Positions 15,847-27,931 of a DNA stretch of 64,000 nucleotides are shown here, one piece after another. The notes beneath the pieces are model-generated. The model saw nothing but the letters and a program-made list of their open reading frames with translations. It was not told the origin of the DNA and did no database searches. Where the stretch lies: NCBI GenBank assembly GCA_014843695.1, contig CM026390.1, positions 55,187,294 through 55,251,293 on the forward strand. The letters are read 5' to 3'. Made by a program: the position numbers and the translations under genes. How positions within the stretch are numbered: position 1 is the first letter of the stretch; the number at the start of each line of letters is the position of its first letter. This DNA is from Archivesica marissinica (taxonomy: Eukaryota; Mollusca; Bivalvia; Venerida; Vesicomyidae).

Positions 15847-16846
15847 NNNNNNNNNNNNNNNNNNNNNNNNNNNNNNNNNNNNNNNNNNNNNNNNNNNNNN
15901 NNNNNNNNNNNNNNNNNNNNNNNNNNNNNNNNNNNNNNNNNNNNNNNNNNNNNNNNNNNNNNNNNNNNNNNNNNNNNNNNNNNNNNNNNNNNNNNNNNNN
16001 NNNNNNNNNNNNNNNNNNNNNNNNNNNNNNNNNNNNNNNNNNNNNNNNNNNNNNNNNNNNNNNNNNNNNNNNNNNNNNNNNNNNNNNNNNNNNNNNNNNN
16101 NNNNNNNNNNNNNNNNNNNNNNNNNNNNNNNNNNNNNNNNNNNNNNNNNNNNNNNNNNNNNNNNNNNNNNNNNNNNNNNNNNNNNNNNNNNNNNNNNNNN
16201 NNNNNNNNNNNNNNNNNNNNNNNNNNNNNNNNNNNNNNNNNNNNNNNNNNNNNNNNNNNNNNNNNNNNNNNNNNNNNNNNNNNNNNNNNNNNNNNNNNNN
16301 NNNNNNNNNNNNNNNNNNNNNNNNNNNNNNNNNNNNNNNNNNNNNNNNNNNNNNNNNNNNNNNNNNNNNNNNNNNNNNNNNNNNNNNNNNNNNNNNNNNN
16401 NNNNNNNNNNNNNNNNNNNNNNNNNNNNNNNNNNNNNNNNNNNNNNNNNNNNNNNNNNNNNNNNNNNNNNNNNNNNNNNNNNNNNNNNNNNNNNNNNNNN
16501 NNNNNNNNNNNNNNNNNNNNNNNNNNNNNNNNNNNNNNNNNNNNNNNNNNNNNNNNNNNNNNNNNNNNNNNNNNNNNNNNNNNNNNNNNNNNNNNNNNNN
16601 NNNNNNNNNNNNNNNNNNNNNNNNNNNNNNNNNNNNNNNNNNNNNNNNNNNNNNNNNNNNNNNNNNNNNNNNNNNNNNNNNNNNNNNNNNNNNNNNNNNN
16701 NNNNNNNNNNNNNNNNNNNNNNNNNNNNNNNNNNNNNNNNNNNNNNNNNNNNNNNNNNNNNNNNNNNNNNNNNNNNNNNNNNNNNNNNNNNNNNNNNNNN
16801 NNNNNNNNNNNNNNNNNNNNNNNNNNNNNNNNNNNNNNNNNNNNNN
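15847..16846. other. Assembly gap of exactly 1000 N
   Basis: There are 1000 consecutive N, with 39-bp units directly on both sides. The round number suggests a placeholder of unknown size, so the true array length is undetermined. Confidence 0.98.
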
Positions 16847-19800
16847 GGGTAGTGTATGGTGTACGTATATCCCAGTATTCGCACATGGTAGTGTATGGTG
16901 TACGTATATCCCAGTATTCGCACAGGGTAGTGTATGGTGTACGTATATCCCAGTATTCACACAGGGTAGTGTATGGTGTACGTATATCCCAGTATTCACA
17001 CAGGGTAGTGTATGGTGTACGTATATCCCAGTATTCACACAGGGTAGTGTATGGTGTACGTATATCCCAGTATTCACACAGGGTAGTGTATGGTGTACGT
17101 ATATCCCAGTATTCGCACAGGGTAGTGTATGGTGTACGTATATCCCAGTATTCACACAGGGTAGTGTATGGTGTACGTATATCCCAGTATTCACACAGGG
17201 TAGTGTATGGTGTACGTATATCCCAGTATTCGCACATGGTAGTGTATGGTGTACGTATATCCCAGTATTCACACAGGGTAGTGTATGGTGTACGTATATC
17301 CCAGTATTCACACAGGGTAGTGTATGGTGTACGTATATCCCAGTATTCGCACAGGGTAGTGTATGGTGTACGTATATCCCAGTATTCACACATGGTAGTG
17401 TATGGTGTACGTATATCCCAGTATTCGCACAGGGTAGTGTATGGTGTACGTATATCCCAGTATTCGCACAGGGTAGTGTATGGTGTACGTATATCCCAGT
17501 ATTCACACAGGGTAGTGTATGGTGTACGTATATCCCAGTATTCGCACAGGGTAGTGTATGGTGTACGTATATCCCAGTATTCACACAGGGTAGTGTATGG
17601 TGTACGTATATCCCAGTATTCGCACAGGGTAGTGTATGGTGTACGTATATCCCAGTATTCACACAGGGTAGTGTATGGTGTACGTATATCCCAGTATTCA
17701 CACAGGGTAGTGTATGGTGTACGTATATCCCAGTATTCACACAGGGTAGTGTATGGTGTACGTATATCCCAGTATTCACACAGGGTAGTGTATGGTGTAC
17801 GTATATCCCAGTATTCACACAGGGTAGTGTATGGTGTACGTATATCCCAGTATTCACACATGGTAGTGTATGGTGTACGTATATCCCAGTATTCACACAG
17901 GGTAGTGTATGGTGTACGTATATCCCAGTATTCACACAGGGTAGTGTATGGTGTACGTATATCCCAGTATTCACACAGGGTAGTGTATGGTGTACGTATA
18001 TCCCAGTATTCACACAGGGTAGTGTATGGTGTACGTATATCCCAGTATTCACACAGGGTAGTGTATGGTGTACGTATATCCCAGTATTCACACAGGGTAG
18101 TGTATGGTGTACGTATATCCCAGTATTCACACAGGGTAGTGTATGGTGTACGTATATCCCAGTATTCACACAGGGTAGTGTATGGTGTACGTATATCCCA
18201 GTATTCACACAGGGTAGTGTATGGTGTACGTATATCCCAGTATTCACACAGGGTAGTGTATGGTGTACGTATATCCCAGTATTCACACAGGGTAGTGTAT
18301 GGTGTACGTATATCCCAGTATTCACACAGGGTAGTGTATGGTGTACGTATATCCCAGTATTCACACAGGGTAGTGTATGGTGTACGTATATCCCAGTATT
18401 CACACAGGGTAGTGTATGGTGTACGTATATCCCAGTATTCACACAGGGTAGTGTATGGTGTACGTATATCCCAGTATTCACACAGGGTAGTGTATGGTGT
18501 ACGTATATCCCAGTATTCACACAGGGTAGTGTATGGTGTACGTATATCCCAGTATTCACACAGGGTAGTGTATGGTGTACGTATATCCCAGTATTCACAC
18601 AGGGTAGTGTATGGTGTACGTATATCCCAGTATTCACACAGGGTAGTGTATGGTGTACGTATATCCCAGTATTCACACAGGGTAGTGTATGGTGTACGTA
18701 TATCCCAGTATTCGCACAGGGTAGTGTATGGTGTACGTATATCCCAGTATTCACACAGGGTAGTGTATGGTGTACGTATATCCCAGTATTCACACAGGGT
18801 AGTGTATGGTGTACGTATATCCCAGTATTCGCACAGGGTAGTGTATGGTGTACGTATATCCCAGTATTCACATGGTAGTGTATGGTGTACGTATATCCCA
18901 GTATTCACACAGGGTAGTGTATGGTGTACGTATATCCCAGTATTCACACATGGTAGTGTATGGTGTACGTATATCCCAGTATTCACACATGGTAGTGTAT
19001 GGTGTACGTATATCCCAGTATTCACAAGGGTAGTGTATGGTGTACGTATATCCCAGTATTCACACAGGGTAGTGTATGGTGTACGTATATCCCAGTATTC
19101 ACACAGGGTAGTGTATGGTGTACGTATATCCCAGTATTCGCACATGGTAGTGTATGGTGTACGTATATCCCAGTATTCGCACAGGGTAGTGTATGGTGTA
19201 CGTATATCCCAGTATTCGCACAGGGTAGTGTATGGTGTACGTATATCCCAGTATTCGCACAGGGTAGTGTATGGTGTACGTATATCCCAGTATTCGCACA
19301 GGGTAGTGTATGGTGTACGTATATCCCAGTATTCGCACAGGGTAGTGTATGGTGTACGTATATCCCAGTATTCACAAGGGTAGTGTATGGTGTACGTATA
19401 TCCCAGTATTCACACAGGGTAGTGTATGGTGTACGTATATCCCAGTATTCACACAGGGTAGTGTATGGTGTACGTATATCCCAGTATTCACACAGGGTAG
19501 TGTATGGTGTACGTATATCCCAGTATTCACACAGGGTAGTGTATGGTGTACGTATATCCCAGTATTCACACAGGGTAGTGTATGGTGTACGTATATCCCA
19601 GTATTCACACGGTATGTATGGTGTACGTATATCCCAGTATTCACAGGTAGTGTATGGTGTACTATATCCCTATCAGGTAGTTAGGGTGTAAATATCAGTA
19701 TTATCCCAGTATTCACACAGGGTAGTGTATGGTGTACGTATATCCCAGTATTCACACAGGGTAGTGTATGGTGTACGTATATCCCAGTATTCGCACAGGG

Positions 19801-22800
19801 TAGTGTATGGTGTACGTATATCCCAGTATTCGCACAGGGTAGTGTATGGTGTACGTATATCCCAGTATTCACACAGGGTAGTGTATGGTGTACGTATATC
19901 CCAGTATTCACACAGGGTAGTGTATGGTGTACGTATATCCCAGTATTCACACAGGGTAGTGTATGGTGTACGTATATCCCAGTATTCACACAGGGTAGTG
20001 TATGGTGTACGTATATCCCAGTATTCACACAGGGTAGTGTATGGTGTACGTATATCCCAGTATTCACACAGGGTAGTGTATGGTGTACGTATATCCCAGT
20101 ATTCACACAGGGTAGTGTATGGTGTACGTATATCCCAGTATTCACACAGGGTAGTGTATGGTGTACGTATATCCCAGTATTCACACATGGTAGTGTATGG
20201 TGTACGTATATCCCAGTATTCAAGGTAGTGTATGGTGTACTATATCCCAGTATCCACAGGGTAGTGTATGGGTACGTATATCCCAGTATGCACAGGGTAG
20301 TGTATGGTGTACGTATATCCCAGTATTCGCACAGGGTAGTGTATGGTGTACGTATATCCCAGTATTCACACAGGGTAGTGTATGGTGTACGTATATCCCA
20401 GTATTCACACAGGGTAGTGTATGGTGTACGTATATCCCAGTATTCACACATGGTAGTGTATGGTGTACGTATATCCCAGTATTCACACAGGGTAGTGTAT
20501 GGTGTACGTATATCCCAGTATTCACACAGGGTAGTGTATGGTGTACGTATATCCCAGTATTCACACAGGGTAGTGTATGGTGTACGTATATCCCAGTATT
20601 CACACAGGGTAGTGTATGGTGTACGTATATCCCAGTATTCGCACAGGGTAGTGTATGGTGTACGTATATCCCAGTATTCGCACAGGGTAGTGTATGGTGT
20701 ACGTATATCCCAGTATTCGCACAGGGTAGTGTATGGTGTACGTATATCCCAGTATTCACACAGGGTAGTGTATGGTGTACGTATATCCCAGTATTCACAC
20801 AGGGTAGTGTATGGTGTACTATATCCCAGTATTCACACATGGTAGTGTATGGTGTACGTATATCCCAGTATTCAAGGTAGTGTATGGTGTACTATATCCC
20901 GTATCCACAGGGTAGTGTATGGGTACGTATATCCCAGTATTCCACAGGGTAGTGTATGGTGTACGTATATCCCAGTATTCGCACAGGGTAGTGTATGGTG
21001 TACGTATATCCCAGTATTCACACAGGGTAGTGTATGGTGTACGTATATCCCAGTATTCACACATGGTAGTGTATGGTGTACGTATATCCCAGTATTCACA
21101 CAGGGTAGTGTATGGTGTACGTATATCCCAGTATTCACACAGGGTAGTGTATGGTGTACGTATATCCCAGTATTCGCACAGGGTAGTGTATGGTGTACGT
21201 ATATCCCAGTATTCACACAGGGTAGTGTATGGTGTACGTATATCCCAGTATTCACACAGGGTAGTGTATGGTGTACGTATATCCCAGTATTCACACAGGG
21301 TAGTGTATGGTGTACGTATATCCCAGTATTCACACAGGGTAGTGTATGGTGTACGTATATCCCAGTATTCACACAGGGTAGTGTATGGTGTACGTATATC
21401 CCAGTATTCACACAGGGTAGTGTATGGTGTACGTATATCCCAGTATTCGCACAGGGTAGTGTATGGTGTACGTATATCCCAGTATTCGCACAGGGTAGTG
21501 TATGGTGTACGTATATCCCAGTATTCGCACAGGGTAGTGTATGGTGTACGTATATCCCAGTATTCACACAGGGTAGTGTATGGTGTACGTATATCCCAGT
21601 ATTCACACAGGGTAGTGTATGGTGTACGTATATCCCAGTATTCACACAGGGTAGTGTATGGTGTACGTATATCCCAGTATTCACACAGGGTAGTGTATGG
21701 TGTACGTATATCCCAGTATTCACACATGGTAGTGTATGGTGTACGTATATCCCAGTATTCGCACATGGTCGTGTATGGTGTACGTATATCCCAGTATTCA
21801 CACATGGTAGTGTATGGTGTACGTATATCCCAGTATTCGCACATGGTCGTGTATGGTGTACGTATATCCCAGTATTCGCACATGGTAGTGTATGGTGTAC
21901 GTATATCCCAGTATTCGCACAGGGTAGTGTATGGTGTACGTATATCCCAGTATTCACACAGGGTAGTGTATGGTGTACGTATATCCCAGTATTCGCACAG
22001 GGTAGTGTATGGTGTACGTATATCCCAGTATTCACACAGGGTAGTGTATGGTGTACGTATATCCCAGTATTCGCACAGGGTAGTGTATGGTGTACGTATA
22101 TCCCAGTATTCGCACAGGGTAGTGTATGGTGTACGTATATCCCAGTATTCACACATGGTAGTGTATGGTGTACGTATATCCCAGTATTCACACAGGGTAG
22201 TGTATGGTGTACGTATATCCCAGTATTCACACAGGGTAGTGTATGGTGTACGTATATCCCAGTATTCACACAGGGTAGTGTATGGTGTACGTATATCCCA
22301 GTATTCACACATGGTAGTGTATGGTGTACGTATATCCCAGTATTCACAGGGTAGTGTATGGTGTACGTATATCCCAGTATTCACACAGGGTAGTGTATGG
22401 TGTACGTATATCCCAGTATTCACACAGGGTAGTGTATGGTGTACGTATATCCCAGTATTCACACAGGGTAGTGTATGGTGTACGTATATCCCAGTATTCA
22501 CACAGGGTAGTGTATGGTGTACGTATATCCCAGTATTCACACAGGGTAGTGTATGGTGTACGTATATCCCAGTATTCACACATGGTCGTGTATGGTGTAC
22601 GTATATCCCAGTATTCACACATGGTAGTGTATGGTGTACGTATATCCCAGTATTCGCACATGGTAGTGTATGGTGTACGTATATCCCAGTATTCGCACAT
22701 GGTAGTGTATGGTGTACGTATATCCCAGTATTCGCACAGGGTAGTGTATGGTGTACGTATATCCCAGTATTCACACAGGGTAGTGTATGGTGTACGTATA

Positions 22801-25800
22801 TCCCAGTATTCACACAGGGTAGTGTATGGTGTACGTATATCCCAGTATTCGCACAGGGTAGTGTATGGTGTACGTATATCCCAGTATTCGCACAGGGTAG
22901 TGTATGGTGTACGTATATCCCAGTATTCACACAGGGTAGTGTATGGTGTACGTATATCCCAGTATTCGCACAGGGTAGTGTATGGTGTACGTATATCCCA
23001 GTATTCACACATGGTAGTGTATGGTGTACGTATATCCCAGTATTCACACAGGGTAGTGTATGGTGTACGTATATCCCAGTATTCACACAGGGTAGTGTAT
23101 GGTGTACGTATATCCCAGTATTCACACAGGGTAGTGTATGGTGTACGTATATCCCAGTATTCACACAGGGTAGTGTATGGTGTACGTATATCCCAGTATT
23201 CACACAGGGTAGTGTATGGTGTACGTATATCCCAGTATTCACACAGGGTAGTGTATGGTGTACGTATATCCCAGTATTCACACATGGTTGGTGTACGTAT
23301 ATCCCAGTATTCACACAGGGTAGTGTATGGTGTACGTATATCCCAGTATTCACACAGGGTAGTGTATGGTGTACGTATATCCCAGTATTCACACAGGGTA
23401 GTGTATGGTGTACGTATATCCCAGTATTCACACAGGGTAGTGTATGGTGTACGTATATCCCAGTATTCACACAGGGTAGTGTATGGTGTACGTATATCCC
23501 AGTATTCGCACAGGGTAGTGTATGGTGTACGTATATCCCAGTATTCACACAGGGTAGTGTATGGTGTACGTATATCCCAGTATTCACACAGGGTAGTGTA
23601 TGGTGTACGTATATCCCAGTATTCACACAGGGTAGTGTATGGTGTACGTATATCCCAGTATTCACACATGGTAGTGTATGGTGTACGTATATCCCAGTAT
23701 TCACACATGGTAGTGTATGGTGTACGTATATCCCAGTATTCACACAGGGTAGTGTATGGTGTACGTATATCCCAGTATTCACACAGGGTAGTGTATGGTG
23801 TACGTATATCCCAGTATTCACACAGGGTAGTGTATGGTGTACGTATATCCCAGTATTCACACAGGGTAGTGTATGGTGTACGTATATCCCAGTATTCACA
23901 CAGGGTAGTGTATGGTGTACGTATATCCCAGTATTCACACAGGGTAGTGTATGGTGTACGTATATCCCAGTATTCACACAGGGTAGTGTATGGTGTACGT
24001 ATATCCCAGTATTCACACATGGTAGTGTATGGTGTACGTATATCCCAGTATTCACACAGGGTAGTGTATGGTGTACGTATATCCCAGTATTCACACAGGG
24101 TAGTGTATGGTGTACGTATATCCCAGTATTCACACAGGGTAGTGTATGGTGTACGTATATCCCAGTATTCACACAGGGTAGTGTATGGTGTACGTATATC
24201 CCAGTATTCACACAGGGTAGTGTATGGTGTACGTATATCCCAGTATTCACACAGGGTAGTGTATGGTGTACGTATATCCCAGTATTCACACAGGGTAGTG
24301 TATGGTGTACGTATATCCCAGTATTCACACAGGGTAGTGTATGGTGTACGTATATCCCAGTATTCACACAGGGTAGTGTATGGTGTACGTATATCCCAGT
24401 ATTCACACAGGTAGTGTATGGTGTACGTATATCCCAGTATTCACACAGGGTAGTGTATGGTGTACGTATATCCCAGTATTCACACAGGGTAGTGTATGGT
24501 GTACGTATATCCCAGTATTCACACAGGGTAGTGTATGGTGTACGTATATCCCAGTATTCACACAGGGTAGTGTATGGTGTACGTATATCCCAGTATTCAC
24601 ACAGGGTAGTGTATGGTGTACGTATATCCCAGTATTCGCACAGGGTAGTGTATGGTGTACGTATATCCCAGTATTCACACAGGGTAGTGTATGGTGTACG
24701 TATATCCCAGTATTCACACAGGGTAGTGTATGGTGTACGTATATCCCAGTATTCACACAGGGTAGTGTATGGTGTACGTATATCCCAGTATTCACACAGG
24801 GTAGTGTATGGTGTACGTATATCCCAGTATTCGTGTACGTATATCCCAGTATTCACACAGGGTAGTGTATGGTGTACGTATATCCCAGTATTCACACATG
24901 GTCGTGTATGGTGTACGTATATCCCAGTATTCACACATGGTAGTGTATGGTGTACGTATATCCCAGTATTCGCACATGGTAGTGTATGGTGTACGTATAT
25001 CCCAGTATTCGCACAGGGTAGTGTATGGTGTACGTATATCCCAGTATTCACACAGGGTAGTGTATGGTGTACGTATATCCCAGTATTCAACAGGGTAGTG
25101 TATGGTGTACATATATCCCAGTATTCGCACAGGGTAGTGTATGGTGTACGTATATCCCAGTATTCACACAGGGTAGTGTATGGTGTACGTATATCCCAGT
25201 ATTCGCACAGGGTAGTGTATGGTGTACGTATATCCCAGTATTCGCACAGGGTAGTGTATGGTGTACGTATATCCCAGTATTCACACAGGGTAGTGTATGG
25301 TGTACGTATATCCCAGTATTCACACAGGGTAGTGTATGGTGTACGTATATCCCAGTATTCACACAGAGTAGTGTATGGTGTACGTATATCCCAGTATTCA
25401 CACAGGGTCGTGTATGGTGTACGTATATCCCAGTATTCGCACAGAGTAGTGTATGGTGTACGTATATCCCAGTATTCACACAGGGTAGTGTATGGTGTAC
25501 GTATATCCCAGTATTCACACAGGGTCGTGTATGGTGTACGTATATCCCAGTATTCACACAGAGTAGTGTATGGTGTACGTATATCCCAGTATTCACACAG
25601 GGTAGTGTATGGTGTACGTATATCCCAGTATTCGCACAGGGTAGTGTATGGTGTACGTATATCCCAGTTTTCACAGAGGGTAGTGTATGGTGTACGTATC
25701 TCCCAGTATTCACACATGGTCGTGTATGGTGTACGAATCCCAGTATTCGCACATGGTCGTGTATGGTGTACGTATATCCCAGTATTCACACATGGTAGTG

Positions 25801-26838
25801 TATGGTGTACGTATATCCCAGTATTCGCACATGGTCGTGTATGGTGTACGTATATCCCAGTATTCGCACAGGGTAGTGTATGGTGTACGTATATCCCAGT
25901 ATTCACACAGGGTAGTGTATGGTGTACGTATATCCCAGTATTCACACAGGGTAGTGTATGGTGTACGTATATCCCAGTATTCACACAGGGTAGTGTATGG
26001 TGTACGTATATCCCAGTATTCGCACAGGGTAGTGTATGGTGTACGTATATCCCAGTATTCACACAGGGTAGTGTATGGTGTACATATATCCCAGTATTCG
26101 CACAGGGTAGTGTATGGTGTACGTATATCCCAGTATTCACACAGGGTAGTGTATGGTGTACGTATATCCCAGTATTCGCACAGGGTAGTGTATGGTGTAC
26201 GTATATCCCAGTATTCGCACAGGGTAGTGTATGGTGTACGTATATCCCAGTATTCACACATGGTAGTGTATGGTGTACGTATATCCCAGTATTCACACAG
26301 GGTAGTGTATGGTGTACGTATATCCCAGTATTCACACAGGGTAGTGTATGGTGTACGTATATCCCAGTATTCACACAGGGTAGTGTATGGTGTACGTATA
26401 TCCCAGTATTCACACAGGGTAGTGTATGGTGTACGTATATCCCAGTATTCACACAGGGTAGTGTATGGTGTACGTATATCCCAGTATTCACACAGGGTAG
26501 TGTATGGTGTACGTATATCCCAGTATTCACACAGAGTAGTGTATGGTGTACGTATATCCCAGTATTCACACAGGGTAGTGTATGGTGTACGTATATCCCA
26601 GTATTCACACAGAGTAGTGTATGGTGTACGTATATCCCAGTATTCACACAGGGTAGTGTATGGTGTACGTATATCCCAGTATACACACAGGGTCGTGTAT
26701 GGTGTACGTATATCCCAGTATACACACAGGGTCGTGTATGGTGTACGCATATCCCAGTATACACAGGGTCGTGTATGGTGTACGTATATCCCAGTATACA
26801 CACAGGGTCGTGTATAGTGTACGTATATCCCAGTATAC
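16847..26838. repeat. 39-bp minisatellite array, right part
   Basis: Same 39-bp unit as left of the gap. It includes a tract of about 21 identical-looking units at roughly 17875-18710, and several short clusters of frame-breaking indels (19605-19720, 20220-20290, 20815-20945). The last units from about 26680 are decayed (TATACACACAGGGTCGTG forms) and end in a CGGAGTCAGTATA motif like that of the left edge. Confidence 0.97.
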
Positions 26839-26889
26839 GGAGTCAGTATAAAATACATAGTATATAAATCATTGTATTGCAATGGGATT

Positions 26890-27422
26890 ATCCTGACCTC
26901 ATATGCTACATGTTACGACCTCATATACTACATGTTACGACCTCATATACTACATGTTACGACCTCATATACTACATGTTACGACCTCATATACTACATG
27001 TTACGACCTCATATACTACATGTTACGACCTCATATACTACATGTTACGACCTCATATACTACATGTTATGACCTCATATACTACATGTTACGACCTCAT
27101 ATACTACATGTTACGACCTCATATACTACATGTTACGACCTCATATACTACATGTTACGACCTCATATACTACATGTTACGACCTCATATACTACATGTT
27201 ACGACCTCATATACTACATGTTATGACCTCACATGCTACATGTTACGAACTCATATACTATATGTTATGACCTCATATACTATATGTTATGACCTCATAT
27301 ACTACATGTTACGACCTCATATACTACATGTTACGACCTCATATACTACATGTTACGACCTCATATACTACATGCTACGACCTCATATACTACATGTTAC
27401 GACCTCATATACTACATGTTAC
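26890..27422. repeat. 22-bp minisatellite (GTTACGACCTCATATACTAC core)
   Basis: About 24 tandem units of 22 bp containing GTTACGACCTCATATACTAC, with a few variants such as GTTATGACC and ACATGCTAC. It is separated from the 39-bp array by only about 50 bp of unique sequence. Under the RLR gene model it lies in intron 6. Confidence 0.97.
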
Positions 27423-27768
27423 GTGGCAATGAGAGGATAAAGTTCAAAACAAAAATACTGCTAGAATTAGGTTACATATTCTAGTAAATACCACAGGTGG
27501 GCGGTCATAAATCTTCGTCTACAAATTTAACTGAAGAAGTTTAAAAACGCACCACATATATGGGGTTGGTTTTTGCACATTTGAATGTGTGGAACTTCAT
27601 GAAATTTGGCACAGATTAAGACTGCTCATGACGTCCCTATACAATTTATCTCTATACATTTTACGGTAGACACGGTTTGAAAACGAGTCTTACGCGAAAA
27701 ATATACCCCGATAAAAGTGGTGCATTTTAAAATTCGTTCAGTATATATTGCTAGGGTTGATAATTTAC
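27423..27768. other. Intron 6 spacer, no feature recognised
   Basis: About 346 bp of AT-rich sequence between the 22-bp array and the last recognised RLR exon. The exon 6 frame stays open on the minus strand to about 27626, but the residues after the predicted donor no longer resemble a helicase. No further exon was recognised. Confidence 0.5.
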
Positions 27769-27931
27769 CACTTTTGATGTCTCTACGAAACTGTTCGTAT
27801 TCTGTTGCGTTCTGAATGACAGTAGATATTTTGGATACGTCGAGATTGGCCATTACTTTCAGCGCATGTTCCTTGGCTTTCTCCACACTGTTTGCTTTGT
27901 TGGTCCCCAATGTCGCTGTGAGACCCAAAAT
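27769..27931 (-). CDS. RLR exon 6 (motif III region, last exon in window)
   Basis: Acceptor ATACACTTCAG, then [20 protein letters not shown] and a helical segment ([21 protein letters not shown]). With exon 5 it forms LPQ-ILGLTA, the RLR motif III context, and the following alpha-helical spacer is also family-typical. The 3' end is uncertain: the donor AGTG/GTAAAT at 27768 is preferred, but CAGTTTC/GTAGAG further upstream is possible. No later exon is in the window. Confidence 0.85.

Noticed and set aside
1..26838. CRISPR array
   Set aside because: Repeats are directly adjacent with no unique spacers, and the rest of the window is eukaryotic.
20819..26867. Overlapping open frames of nearly 2000 codons on both strands
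   Set aside because: Same cause as above; the two strands cannot both be coding, and the units vary without regard to codon position.
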